64,000 nucleotides of DNA from Sphingomonas panni (GCF_022664435.1 NZ_JAKREU010000001.1:62001-126000); one strand, 5' to 3'; counted from the stretch's first letter, positions 17,709 to 26,302 are shown. Program-made: numbers and translations. Notes: generated from the sequence alone by a model not told the origin.

Positions 17709-18482
17709 ATGTCGCTTACCTATTCCGATCAAGCCCACCTCGCCCGCGCCACGCGCGCCCTGATCCGCAGCACCGGCGCGCGATTCGCTGGACGCGAGCG
17801 CGGCCAAGATCGTCAGGTCCACCGTGAGAGCTATGACGTCCACGACAGCCGTGCACAGGTGTCGCGGCGATGCGCTGACGGTACCGAGGCGGGCACGCTC
17901 GCCTGGGCAGACGCAATGGTGAAGACCGCACGCGAATACGATCTGCTCGAACGAAACAAGGGCAAGCCCCGGCCGCTGAAGGACACGGGGATCGTCGTGC
18001 TGGAGGCGGTGCTGCGCGGGCACTGGCACGACTTCAAAAGCGGCCGCATTGATCCGGCGCTGAGCCAGATCCAGCGCGCCACGGGCTATGTCCGGCAGAC
18101 GATCGTCGACGCACTCGCGCGGCTTGAGCGCCACGGCTTTCTCGGATGGGTGCGGCGCACTGAGCGCATCCGTAATCCCATAGCTGGTGGCCCGACACGC
18201 CAGCAGATCAACAACAGCTACTTCGTCGACGAAAGTCGCCTTGCGTCCCGAGCCGGCCGATACGTCCGCGATCGCTTCCGCCAGCTCCTCGCCCGCGCAA
18301 AGGCGCGCCTGGCGCTGAAGGCGAAGCAGCAGCCCGTCGCCCCACCCCCAGGGCCGCCAAGCCCTGTGCGCCGCCCAGCGCCGAAGAGCGAGCTATCGAA
18401 GGCGCTCACCGCCTTGGGAGCCGCCGTCGGCCGAGGATCAGGCCCGAGTCTGGATAATGGACTGTCTCCCCCCTCAGAATGA
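17709..18482 (+). CDS. Winged-helix protein, RepA-like
   Basis: The 257-residue protein has a central winged-helix region (about residues 90-165). It includes a recognition-helix-like GYVRQTIVDALARLERHGFL and a basic tail with a Pro-rich linker. The pattern of a vegetative 'PxLxxIxxATGxxRxTVxxALxRLxxxGxL' block resembles replication-protein-A-like proteins of alphaproteobacterial plasmids and islands. It could act in replication or control of the excised island. It is the first gene inside attL. The function is inferred from a general fold only. Confidence 0.6.
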   Translation: MSLTYSDQAHLARATRALIRSTGARFAGRERGQDRQVHRESYDVHDSRAQVSRRCADGTEAGTLAWADAMVKTAREYDLLERNKGKPRPLKDTGIVVLEAVLRGHWHDFKSGRIDPALSQIQRATGYVRQTIVDALARLERHGFLGWVRRTERIRNPIAGGPTRQQINNSYFVDESRLASRAGRYVRDRFRQLLARAKARLALKAKQQPVAPPPGPPSPVRRPAPKSELSKALTALGAAVGRGSGPSLDNGLSPPSE

Positions 18483-18704
18483 AGATCATAAGGTGTCGCT
18501 ACCGCGACACGCATCAATAGGACGCCCCACCCCGCCCATCTGTCCCGCCTTGCGTTTTGTCCCCTTGTCGCCACGCTGCGACACACGCACCCGCGCGTCT
18601 CGCTGACACGTCGGGACGAGGCGGCGAAGCCGCCCCGATGGCTCTGCGGCGGGGACGAGCACGACCCGTGCCAATAAAAGCGCCCCAACCCGCCTGCGGA
18701 CAGG

Positions 18705-19523
18705 TCACGCGGGGGGCATGAGAAGATCGGCCCAGATTTGCATCACGCGGCGGCGCGGGCCGAGCTGCTTCGATCGATTGTAGGCGCCCTCTACCTTCAC
18801 GTTGACCTCAGCTCCCTTTTTTGCGGCGTGGCCCAAGGCGCGGTCGATCGCGACGCGCTCCGACGGGAACCGCTCGTTCAGGATCGTCGAGAAGGTGGCG
18901 CGCCAACCGTGCGGCACGTGGCGGCCGGCGTATCCGGCCTTCCGATACAGCGCGCCGATGGCGCTCTCGGCTATCGGCGCAGCATCGCCGCCGCGGCCAA
19001 AGACCAGGACCGGATCGATCGCCAGCGCGCGGACGATCCGCACAACTTGGACGGCCTGGCGCGATAGCGGCACGACATGATCGAAGCGGCGGTCCGCCTT
19101 CTTGGCCTTCGCCAGTTTCATGCGCGCCGCCGGCACCACCCACGCCGGCAGCTGCGGACCGACCGCCTCCCCCGTCCAATCGACGTCGTGTAGCTCGTCC
19201 CATTTCATACCCCGTAGCGCGCCTAGGCGAACGCCGGTCAGCGCGAGAAAGCGCGACGCCAGCTGGACAACCGCCGGCACCGGCACGCCGGCCGACGCCG
19301 CCAGCAGCTCGCGCGCGTCATCGATCGAGACCAGGGCGAGCTGCTCGCCGGCAATCGGCGCGGCCGCGAGCGCCTGCTTCACCGACGCGGCCGGATCGGA
19401 ATCGCACAGCTCATTGGCGATCGCGAAACCAAAGACCTTACTGATCCGCTGGCGCAGGCGCTTCGCGTACCACGACTGGACCGATCGTGATGTCGGCGGC
19501 GTCCTGTCGCACCCGGGCCGCAC
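18705..19523 (-). pseudogene. Truncated tyrosine recombinase (P4-type integrase C-terminal part)
   Basis: The 272-residue frame holds the catalytic domain: arginine I in LTGVRLGALRGMKWDEL, the box HGWRATFSTILNE, LGH and the nucleophile tyrosine in AYNRS. Recognisable family sequence begins only at about AKRLRQRISKVF (near 19470). The first roughly 130 residues of a normal 400-residue P4-type integrase, including the arm-binding domain, are missing. The upstream bases instead encode the end of a 61-residue prophage ORF in another frame. This is best read as a remnant left by a deletion that joined integrase and prophage DNA. It could still be translated but is unlikely to recombine normally. 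Confidence 0.75.
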
Positions 19524-19623
19524 CGTTCACTCCGGTCGCGACGATCGTCGGCGGTACAGGCGCGGGCCATGTCTGACCTGGGGAGAGGAACGCGGCCTGA
19601 AGCAAGGCAAAAAGCATCATCAT
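19438..19623 (-). CDS. Small prophage protein, possibly truncated (61 aa)
   Basis: The start codon overlaps the stop of the 485-residue spike gene (TGATGATG), as for other genes in this prophage operon. The N-terminus is hydrophobic (MMMLFALLQAAFL), like a signal or anchor. The last residues overlap the start of the integrase remnant in a different frame, so the original C-terminus may have been lost at the deletion point. No family recognised. Confidence 0.5.
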   Translation of the reverse strand: MMMLFALLQAAFLSPGQTWPAPVPPTIVATGVNGAARVRQDAADITIGPVVVREAPAPADQ

Positions 19624-21077
19624 TGGACGTTCGCTCTCATGTGCGTGGAGAGGACGCCGTCGGCGCGACCGACACGCGCTTCACCGAAGGCGGTGAAGTG
19701 GTCGCCTTCCGGCGTCATCAGGTTGTTGGTGGTCCCGTCGCTGTACCAGTCGTTCGGGTATGCGGCGCTGTAGTAGATGTCCGCGCGACAGTTGTAGGTC
19801 GACGTGATGCCTGGGCGGCCGATCAGCGCTTGGTTGTAGCCGAAGCCGGTTCCCGATCCCGTGTCGAGATAGTTGGGGTTGGGCGACTGATCCGGCGGCG
19901 CGAGGAAGTACTTGCTGGCCGACGTCGAGCGGACCGTCGAGAAGCCGACATGGATCCGAAGCGTCGGGTTGATCGACAAGAGCTGCCCGATCACGAAGTC
20001 CAGGTCGGCGAGGATGTCGGCGAGCGGCCGCGTGTTGATGTCGTTATACGGCTCGTCGATGTACGCATCGGTGAAACCGGCAACATGGTTCAGGCGCCAG
20101 ATCTGACCGGCGCGGATGTTCTCGGCCCAGTATTGCAAGCGATCGCCATCGGTCGCGAACTTGGCCATCGGCTTGCCTGCACGATATGCCGCCTGCTGCA
20201 TGAAGCCGCCGCGGTTGACGCCGTAGCCCGCCGGATGGTTGCCCTTGCCGTCGACCCGGCTCGTGCCCTGCCCGTAGATCGCCCCCTTGGTGTGCTCGAT
20301 CTCGCACTTCAGGAACTGCAACAGTCGCGTGCCCGCATTGCTGCCGCCGTTGGCGGTGAAGGTGGTCGAACCGAAACTCGTCGTACCGCCATCATAACTG
20401 CCCGTGCCAGCGTCCCCGCTGCCGCCGGACACATAGGTCATTGGCAGCAGCGTGCCCGACGTCGCGTCGATCTCCATCATACCAATGATCTGACCAGCGT
20501 TCGGCCATTCGCTCAGCCCAAGATCTGCCGGCGAAAACGGATCGAACACGACGTCGCCGGCGGCCGGCACGAACGAGTCCGCGCCACCCTTCTTCAGGCG
20601 GAAAAGATTGCCGACGACGGCGCCGGTCGAGCTAACGCAGTGAACCTGCGCGCCCATCGCGGTCACGCCCGACCAGTTGATGATCTTTTCCGGTCGGACA
20701 CCGTCGACCGACTTGTCGACATAATAGCCCGGTGCGGTGATGCGGCACCGACCGGTCTGGCCGCCGCCGATCATCAATGGCATCGGGTTGCGAACCCGCC
20801 GCTTGGTGATGCCGCTGGCGAGAGCGTTCAGGCCGTCGGGGTCAGAGGTGCCCGTCGTCGCCTGCCGGAACAGGCTCGGCGCGACGACGGCGCCGCCCGC
20901 GACCTTGAAGCCAGCGGCGCGAAGCCCGGCCGCGAGCGTGCCAGCGCCGCCGATCGCCGAGCGCGCCTGGGCATCACTGAGGCCCGCCGCGGCAATGATA
21001 CGCGCGATCGCCGCCTCGGACAGGCCCCCGCCCCCGCCGCCGGACCCGATCCCGATCCCGATCCCGATGCCGCCCAT
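19620..21077 (-). CDS. Phage spike/tail protein next to spike base, possible SGNH-like domain
   Basis: This 485-residue protein begins with a Gly-Ile dipeptide run (residues 2-12, from a GATCCC-type codon repeat) and a Gly tract, then an Ala-rich helix. The C-terminal half has features like an SGNH esterase: an Asn-Asp in EPYNDINTRP, then LSINPTLRIHVGF, and a late Asp-x-His in EGDHFTAFGEARVG. A clear GDSL serine block is not obvious. It starts inside the stop of the spike-base gene (TGATG). In the Rhodobacter gene transfer agent, the gene after the spike base encodes the capsule-binding head spike, so a host-surface-binding or modifying role is likely but unproven. Confidence 0.6.
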   Translation of the reverse strand: MGGIGIGIGIGSGGGGGGLSEAAIARIIAAAGLSDAQARSAIGGAGTLAAGLRAAGFKVAGGAVVAPSLFRQATTGTSDPDGLNALASGITKRRVRNPMPLMIGGGQTGRCRITAPGYYVDKSVDGVRPEKIINWSGVTAMGAQVHCVSSTGAVVGNLFRLKKGGADSFVPAAGDVVFDPFSPADLGLSEWPNAGQIIGMMEIDATSGTLLPMTYVSGGSGDAGTGSYDGGTTSFGSTTFTANGGSNAGTRLLQFLKCEIEHTKGAIYGQGTSRVDGKGNHPAGYGVNRGGFMQQAAYRAGKPMAKFATDGDRLQYWAENIRAGQIWRLNHVAGFTDAYIDEPYNDINTRPLADILADLDFVIGQLLSINPTLRIHVGFSTVRSTSASKYFLAPPDQSPNPNYLDTGSGTGFGYNQALIGRPGITSTYNCRADIYYSAAYPNDWYSDGTTNNLMTPEGDHFTAFGEARVGRADGVLSTHMRANVQ

Positions 21078-21343
21078 CAGTCGATCACCAGCATGTCGGC
21101 GGCGGTCGTGCCGGTCGCGAGGATCCGCTGCGCCCGGAACGGGATCAGCGCGCCATCGGGCACATTCTTCCAGGTCCGGGCCTCGGTACCGCCGGTGCCG
21201 CGCATGACGATCGTGCCGCCGGTCCCGACGTAGAGGGCCTTGCCGATATTGGGCAGGTCGGCGGCATCGTTGGGGACGACGGGCGTGGCCCGGGTGCCCG
21301 GGCTAGTGACGGTGTCGGCATACTGGCCGAAGCGATCGGGCAT
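21077..21343 (-). CDS. Spike base protein, RCAP_Rcc01079-like
   Basis: The 88-residue protein matches in length and pattern (VVPNDAADLP, KALYVGTGG, late RAQRILATGTTA) the small spike-base proteins named after Rcc01079 of the Rhodobacter capsulatus gene transfer agent. These attach the head spike to the particle. It has an AAAGGA ribosome site, and its stop overlaps the start of the next, larger spike gene. It is a recognisable structural gene in an otherwise headless prophage remnant. Family recalled from pattern, moderately sure. Confidence 0.7.
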   Translation of the reverse strand: MPDRFGQYADTVTSPGTRATPVVPNDAADLPNIGKALYVGTGGTIVMRGTGGTEARTWKNVPDGALIPFRAQRILATGTTAADMLVID

Positions 21344-21370
21344 GGGGCAGTCCTTTCTGGGTAAGGCGTG

Positions 21371-21685
21371 TCAGCGCGCGGCCGCGGCGGGCACGATCGC
21401 GATGGCGCGGTCGGCGACGGCCAGCGCGCGGTGCTGTTCGGCGATGGTGGTGGCGACCTTGGCCAGTTCGAGCGCGCGCTCGATCGTCGCTAGGGCGAGA
21501 CGGACGCGCGCTGCGCGCGCTGGCGGCAGACTGGGCAGGATCACCTCGGCATAGGGCCGCAGGCGATCGTACCGCGCCTGGACGCTGTCGACGGTGTCGG
21601 CCGACAGGTGCGCCGGGCCGACACAGGCGGTCAGCGGCAGCGACGCGGCCGCCAGCGCCACCGCGAGGAGCAGGCGGCGCATCAT
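21371..21685 (-). CDS. Phage lysis-region lipoprotein
   Basis: The 104-residue protein has a signal peptide with a lipobox (LPLTAC, cysteine near residue 22), followed by helical, Arg/Ala-rich sequence. The start overlaps the stop of the holin-amidase gene (ATGATG). Its position after the endolysin would suit an outer spanin, but the helical sequence lacks the usual Pro-rich spanin look, so the role is open. Confidence 0.65.
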   Translation of the reverse strand: MMRRLLLAVALAAASLPLTACVGPAHLSADTVDSVQARYDRLRPYAEVILPSLPPARAARVRLALATIERALELAKVATTIAEQHRALAVADRAIAIVPAAAAR

Positions 21686-22446
21686 GCGACACCTGCATAT
21701 TCGGCGGCGGCGTCGAAGCTCGGGCACGCCTTCATGTATTCCTGCGGCTCGATGCGCCCATTGCCGTTGCGGTCCGGCGAATAGTCGCGGTGGCCCTTGA
21801 TCGTCGCGGTCGGGAAGCGATGCTTCAGCTCGGTCAGCAGATGAACGAGCGCCGCCTTCTGTGCCGGCGTCCGGGTGTCCTTCGCCGTTTTGCCATCGGC
21901 CGCGACGCCGCCGACGTAACAGACCCCGATCGTCCGCTGGTTATAGCCCTCGACATGCGCGCCCGGGCGCGACAGCGGTCGGCCGACCTCGATCGTGCCG
22001 TCGAGCCGGATCACGAAATGGTAGCCGATGTCCGCCCACTTCTTCGCGAGGTGCCAGCTACGGATCGTCGCGGCGGTCACGTCTCGCCCTTCGGGCGTGG
22101 CCGAGCAGTGAATGACAATGCCGACGATCGCGCGGTTGATCGGCGCGCGGGCGGCTTCCAGCCACGCCGGCAGGATCGTGCTGCCGAGCAGGCCGAGCCG
22201 CTGCCTCACCGCCTTCTGCGGCAACGCGCGGGCTGCGATGACCATGATGAACAGGATGCCGGTGATCCAGTTTGCGACATTGGCGGGGATCAGCGCGCGC
22301 AGCTCGGGCGGCATCGACTGCCATCCGGCCTGCAGCTGGACCGGATCGATCGCCAACAGCGTCGACAGCATCACGCCGATCGCGGCGAGCTGCACGGAAT
22401 GGGCGCGCGCGAGCACGCGCCCCCGATCGAGGAGCGTCTTCAGCAT
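21682..22446 (-). CDS. Holin-amidase fusion (phage lysis protein)
   Basis: One 254-residue frame joins two parts. Residues 1-85 look like a phage holin: MLKTLLDRGRVLARAHSVQL, then hydrophobic stretches at about 17-33 and 60-78. Residues about 107-250 form an N-acetylmuramoyl-L-alanine amidase (Amidase_2) domain, with IVIHCSATPEG, WADIGYHFVI and the zinc ligands IVIH...KGHRDY plus the cysteine of CPSFD. The amidase cuts the bond between MurNAc and the stem peptide. An AAGGAA ribosome site supports the ATG at 22446. Holin and endolysin are normally separate proteins, so a joined form would be membrane-tethered. A sequencing error removing a stop is the main alternative. Confidence 0.85.
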   Translation of the reverse strand: MLKTLLDRGRVLARAHSVQLAAIGVMLSTLLAIDPVQLQAGWQSMPPELRALIPANVANWITGILFIMVIAARALPQKAVRQRLGLLGSTILPAWLEAARAPINRAIVGIVIHCSATPEGRDVTAATIRSWHLAKKWADIGYHFVIRLDGTIEVGRPLSRPGAHVEGYNQRTIGVCYVGGVAADGKTAKDTRTPAQKAALVHLLTELKHRFPTATIKGHRDYSPDRNGNGRIEPQEYMKACPSFDAAAEYAGVA

Positions 22447-22472
22447 ATCGATTTCCTTGTGAAAGCGCGGCG

Positions 22473-22559
22473 TCAGCCGCGAAGATTGTCCACGATCGCC
22501 TGCGCAAACGGCAGCACGGTGCCGATCGCCAGCAGCACGATCCCCATGTCGATGGTCAT
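22473..22559 (-). CDS. Tiny hydrophobic prophage peptide (28 aa)
   Basis: MTIDMGIVLLAIGTVLPFAQ begins a 28-residue peptide that is one membrane helix. Its ATG overlaps the stop of the 83-residue gene (ATGA), and it ends 27 bases before the holin-amidase. It could be a small lysis or holin regulator. Too short for a family call. Confidence 0.45.
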   Translation of the reverse strand: MTIDMGIVLLAIGTVLPFAQAIVDNLRG

Positions 22560-22807
22560 CGGCGTGTCTCCCCGTCCTGCACGTCCTGCCGCGCCTCGAC
22601 GCGGGCCAGGCGCTTGTCGGCCTCCCGCATGTCGGTGGCCTGTTGCTCGACCAGGCGCTCGAGCGTCGCTGTACGTCGCCCCTGTTCCTGCAGTTGCGAG
22701 ATGTAACCACCGCCGGTCAGCAGTCCGCCGGCGATCAGAGCACCGACCGAAGCGGCCGGCATCCACGCCAGCCACCGCGGCGCCGGCGAGGGCGTCGTGT
22801 CGGTCAT
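22556..22807 (-). CDS. Small phage membrane protein with coiled coil (83 aa)
   Basis: One membrane helix (about residues 12-32) is followed by a charged helical stretch (EQGRRTATLERLVEQQATDM and on), like an inner spanin or a tail-associated membrane protein. It starts 20 bases after the tail-spike stop, with the ATG preceded by AAAGGATCG. It probably belongs to the lysis set with the downstream peptide, holin-amidase and lipoprotein. Reasonable but unproven. Confidence 0.6.
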   Translation of the reverse strand: MTDTTPSPAPRWLAWMPAASVGALIAGGLLTGGGYISQLQEQGRRTATLERLVEQQATDMREADKRLARVEARQDVQDGETRR

Positions 22808-22827
22808 GTCGATCCTTTCGGGATGCC

Positions 22828-25296
22828 TTAGAGGGCGAGGCCTGCCCATTCGCCGATCTGGCGTTCGATGCGGAACCGGAAGTCGTCGCTTTCGGTACGG
22901 TTCGTCACGACGCCGCCGTAGAAGCGGCCGTTGAACGTCTGCCCGGCATTGCCGTCGGCCAGCAGCCGAGCGCGCGCGTTCGCGAGGGCGGCCGGATAGG
23001 TCACCGCCGCGTTGTCCGCGACATCGAGACAGTCGACCGCGTTCGACCGGGCAAGGCCCGGTTCGGACAGCAGCGACAGCACCAGCGGCGCACCCTGCAT
23101 CCCGAAATTGCCGGTCGACGTGCCGCTGTTGCCCGACGCCGGCAGGCGGATGATGAAGCTCTGCCCGTCGCGCACGACCATCCACCATGTCGCGTTCGTC
23201 GCGGTCGGAATCGTCATCGAGCGCGGGACCGAAATCAGGCAATGCGGCCCGGCCTCGCCCGGTTCGCGGTAAATGCCGAGCGACGCGGTGAACTTGGCGA
23301 ACTGGAGCGCGCCGGCCGCGCCGATTAGGAAGAACGACCCAGCGGTGTACGGCTCCAGCCAGTAACTGCCCAGATCATCGTGCCGCAGATAGAACCCCAT
23401 GCTGTCGTCGGGTACGACCAGATGATTGGCGAACAGCTTGTCGTTGACGCGGCGGATGATCGGGTCGCCATCGTCCGCCCAGGCGCTGACCGGCACCTGC
23501 CCCGCGCGATCGAGGAACAGCGTCGAGCGGTCCTGCACTTCCCACCACCCGCCGGCCGTCACGCCCGACGCCTTCAGATCGGCCGGGCCGATTGGGTTGT
23601 CGTCGACGTTGAGGATGTGGCCCGCCAACGGCGCGTCGGCGAAGTTGCCGTTCGCATCGTATAGGCGCAGCGGCACGCGGTACGTCTGATCCTGTCCGAC
23701 GCTGCGGTCGTTCTCATAGTCCTGCCGCAGGATCGTCCATGTCTGCCCGGTGGCGGTATAGGCGGCATAATCCTGCGCGTGGACGATGCGGGTCGTCGCC
23801 GGCTTCGTCGTGGTGATGACCGCATTGAGGATGCGGTTTTCGTTCAGGTCGAAGGTCGCGCCGGGGGCGATGTCATAGCTGGTCGTGCCGGCGATCGTCT
23901 TGACCGTATAGGTCGACTTCACCAGCGCCGGCGGGGTCCGGTCCGCTTCGTCGATCTCGGTGACGATGCTGTTGGCCTCGACCCGCGCCAACGGGGCGTC
24001 GGCCGGTTTGATGATGACGGTACGGGGGGTGTACGCCGTGAAGCCACCGTCCTCGGCGACGATGACCGAATTCGTTCCGGTCTGCTCGAGCCGGCCGCCG
24101 TACCAGCGAAGATACCCCTTCTTGAACGTCGATATGCAGGCCGCCGCGCCGGTTCCGCCGCGCTTGCGCGGGTTGGAGGCGATGCAATCATACGCAACCG
24201 CATCAGCCCAAATGCGCCATGGGCGTTTGCAGTCATCCGCCGAACAGCGGATGAACGTCGTGTTGCGGCTCTTGCAATCGAACCCGGCGTCGCTGCATCC
24301 CCACCCGTGGCAGTCTTCGAAGAGCCAGTTGTAATCCTGCCCCTCGTTCCCGAAGGCGTCGCCGTTCTGGTAGAAGTTGAGGCTGTCGCGGCAATTGCCC
24401 ATGGAGCAGCGTCGGATGATAACGTCGTGCACACCGTTGGGCAGGCCATCCGGCGCCAACCCGACGCTTTCCGACCCTTCGCCAACGATCCCGTTGCAGA
24501 AATTGTCGCCATCCTGCTCCTGCGCATCGCCGTGGCAGTCCTCAACCAGGATGTCGTGGCTGGCGTAGCGGAACCGGGCGAAGTGCTTTGACCAGCCCTG
24601 CCCGGTGCAGCGGCGCATCGTGAAGCCCGACACCGTGGCGTCGATCCCGTGCCCGGACGACCCGTTCTCGTAAAAGGCGCGGACGTTGGCGAAACTGCAA
24701 TCCTCGATCAGCAGGTCGCTATGCGGCTGCTGTGATCGGATGCAGCCATAGCCCTGATCCTCGAACCGCAGGAACGCGAAGCCAAGGTGGTCGGCACCGG
24801 ACCGCAGCCGAAACACCTCGGCACCGTCCGCCGCGCCCTTGCTCCACGGGTTCGCGCGCGCGCCGACGATCCGGGCCGTCATCGGCTGTCCGTTGCCGTC
24901 GACACCCCGGATTGTCACCCGGCGCTGGGCGGTGCCGCCATGGTTGATCGGGATGTTGCCGTTCTGCGCATAGGGTCCGAGGTCGGCGCGTACCCACACG
25001 TCGCCGCCGATCGCCGCCGCCCGCGCGACCATCGCGTCCATCGCCGTCAGCGGCGCGGCGTCCGCCCAGCTGGTGCCATCCATCGCCCCGGCACCGCCCG
25101 GCACGATCATCGCCGCCTTGCGCGCGGACGGCCGGCGCTGGACGACCGGCAACAGCGCCGCATAGATGCGCGGCGCGGCGGTCAGCAGCGTGACGCGCCG
25201 GCGGCCGGTGAACTCGCCCCGGTTCGACTGGCCGGGCTGGTCAATGGACCAATCGATCTTCGCCGGAATCGGAGCGTCGGGGAATGGGATCAGCAT
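22828..25296 (-). CDS. Phage tail spike with right-handed beta-helix
   Basis: The 822-residue protein has a short N-terminal virion-binding part (about 1-60) and a central parallel beta-helix (about 130-400) with repeated short strands (DLLIEDCSF, DILVEDCHG, DVIIRRCSMG, WLFEDCHGWG, TTFIRCSADD) in pectate-lyase style. A distal domain with many aromatic residues follows. Such spikes bind, and often cleave, surface polysaccharides. The ATG at 25296 overlaps the stop of the tape-measure remnant by one base (TGATG). It is intact despite the decay upstream and could still be made as a polysaccharide-degrading protein. Enzyme activity is not shown by the sequence. Confidence 0.82.
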   Translation of the reverse strand: MLIPFPDAPIPAKIDWSIDQPGQSNRGEFTGRRRVTLLTAAPRIYAALLPVVQRRPSARKAAMIVPGGAGAMDGTSWADAAPLTAMDAMVARAAAIGGDVWVRADLGPYAQNGNIPINHGGTAQRRVTIRGVDGNGQPMTARIVGARANPWSKGAADGAEVFRLRSGADHLGFAFLRFEDQGYGCIRSQQPHSDLLIEDCSFANVRAFYENGSSGHGIDATVSGFTMRRCTGQGWSKHFARFRYASHDILVEDCHGDAQEQDGDNFCNGIVGEGSESVGLAPDGLPNGVHDVIIRRCSMGNCRDSLNFYQNGDAFGNEGQDYNWLFEDCHGWGCSDAGFDCKSRNTTFIRCSADDCKRPWRIWADAVAYDCIASNPRKRGGTGAAACISTFKKGYLRWYGGRLEQTGTNSVIVAEDGGFTAYTPRTVIIKPADAPLARVEANSIVTEIDEADRTPPALVKSTYTVKTIAGTTSYDIAPGATFDLNENRILNAVITTTKPATTRIVHAQDYAAYTATGQTWTILRQDYENDRSVGQDQTYRVPLRLYDANGNFADAPLAGHILNVDDNPIGPADLKASGVTAGGWWEVQDRSTLFLDRAGQVPVSAWADDGDPIIRRVNDKLFANHLVVPDDSMGFYLRHDDLGSYWLEPYTAGSFFLIGAAGALQFAKFTASLGIYREPGEAGPHCLISVPRSMTIPTATNATWWMVVRDGQSFIIRLPASGNSGTSTGNFGMQGAPLVLSLLSEPGLARSNAVDCLDVADNAAVTYPAALANARARLLADGNAGQTFNGRFYGGVVTNRTESDDFRFRIERQIGEWAGLAL

Positions 25297-25945
25297 CAGC
25301 CCCACCCTCCCGGCAAACCCGGACGCGACAGCTTCCGCATCGTCTTCGACGTCGCGCCGGCCATGATCGGCTCAGCCGCAGCGCCGACGGCGCGGACGCT
25401 CGTCTCCTCGACCCGCGCCATCAGCATATCGGACGCATCCACCCGTACCCGGGTATCGACCTGCAGCCGGTCCTGCGACGCGGATCGCATGCGCGCATAA
25501 TTCGGGCGCGGCTCGCGCAGCGTCGGCATCGATGGCGCGATCAGCCCGCCGCCGGCGAACTTCTTCAGCCGGCCGCTGTTGATCGCCGCCAGCTCGGGGA
25601 GCCATTGCGCCGTCGCCGCCGCGTTGACGATGAATTCCTTGTTGCTGACGCGAATGGCGCCCTTCCCGTTCGACAGCATCGCGAGGATGCTGTCCGACCG
25701 GCCGGTCCCGGGGCCACGGATCAGGCCGCCCGGCGATCCGCCACCGGCGAACCCGGGCAGGCCGCCATCGGCGAAGCCCGGCAGCACTGACAGCGCGCCG
25801 CCATCCGCGAACCCGAAGATGCCGCCGCCGATCGACGTGACGATCGCCTTCTGGATCGCAAGGCGCGCCAGATCGGCGACCACGCCGCCGATGACATCGC
25901 CGGCGACGCCGCCAATGCCCAGTAGGTCGGTGACCGCCTGACCGG
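25296..25945 (-). pseudogene. C-terminal remnant of tail tape-measure protein
   Basis: The frame encodes the typical C-terminus of a lambda-type tape-measure protein: a Gly/Ile-rich membrane-like stretch, repeated FADGG and GFAGGG units, then GPGTGRSDSILAMLSNG and EFIVNAAAT. Family-like sequence starts near 25945, and a stop lies in frame at 25980-25982. The several hundred N-terminal residues of a real tape measure are missing. The upstream bases belong to another gene start in a different frame. This marks one edge of a deletion that removed the head, packaging and most tail genes. Confidence 0.8.
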
Positions 25946-26017
25946 AACGCCGATCAGCGCGGTTTCTGGGTGCCCGGCGTCAAGCACCTGCTCGATCTGT
26001 TGACGGGGGATCGACAT
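25946..26017 (-). pseudogene. 5' stub of an unknown prophage gene fused to the tape-measure remnant
   Basis: An ATG overlaps the stop of the 87-residue gene (TGATG) and begins Met-Ser-Ile-Pro-Arg-Gln-Gln-Ile-Glu-Gln. After about 24 codons the frame enters tape-measure DNA out of phase. It is probably the start of a deleted gene, perhaps a packaging gene given its place, but there is too little left to name it. Confidence 0.35.
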
Positions 26018-26280
26018 CACCATGCTGCCTTCGTGCCATCGGCGCTGACATACAGCGGCGGGTTCGTGGGACGGGACGGTCGGCCCCGGAAAATTGCGAC
26101 CAGATCGGCGGCGATCGCCTGCGCATCGGTCTCCAGCTCCTCGAAGAGCTTCGGTGTCATCTCGCCCAGGCGCGCCCGGTGGGTCAGCACGTCGAACCGA
26201 TCCGAGAGGCGTTCGAGCTGATCGGGCACGTTCGAGCGCGCCTGGACGGGGCGACGCTGGCGGGAGTGGTCGTGGACCAT
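26017..26280 (-). CDS. Prophage hypothetical protein (87 aa)
   Basis: A mainly helical acidic protein with the segment LSDRFDVLTHRARLGEMTPK in the middle and a basic start. A GAGGAGG ribosome site lies shortly upstream. Its end overlaps the stub of the next gene. It may be the first gene of the former late operon. No family recognised. Confidence 0.5.
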   Translation of the reverse strand: MVHDHSRQRRPVQARSNVPDQLERLSDRFDVLTHRARLGEMTPKLFEELETDAQAIAADLVAIFRGRPSRPTNPPLYVSADGTKAAW

Positions 26281-26302
26281 GCATCAGCCTCCTCATGCCA
26301 AA

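Noticed and set aside
15711..18134. Amidase frame running on upstream through attL, as if fused to an island gene
   Set aside because: The signal peptide of the amidase starts at 17315; the extension has no protein-like features and crosses the tRNA fragment and its terminator.
18483..18704. A gene between the RepA-like gene and the integrase remnant
   Set aside because: Short frames exist on both strands but none has a ribosome site or plausible composition; I see nothing else in these 222 bases.
21045..21077. Tandem GATCCC repeat as a CRISPR or regulatory repeat
   Set aside because: It is a short in-frame codon repeat coding the Gly-Ile start of the spike protein; no spacers.
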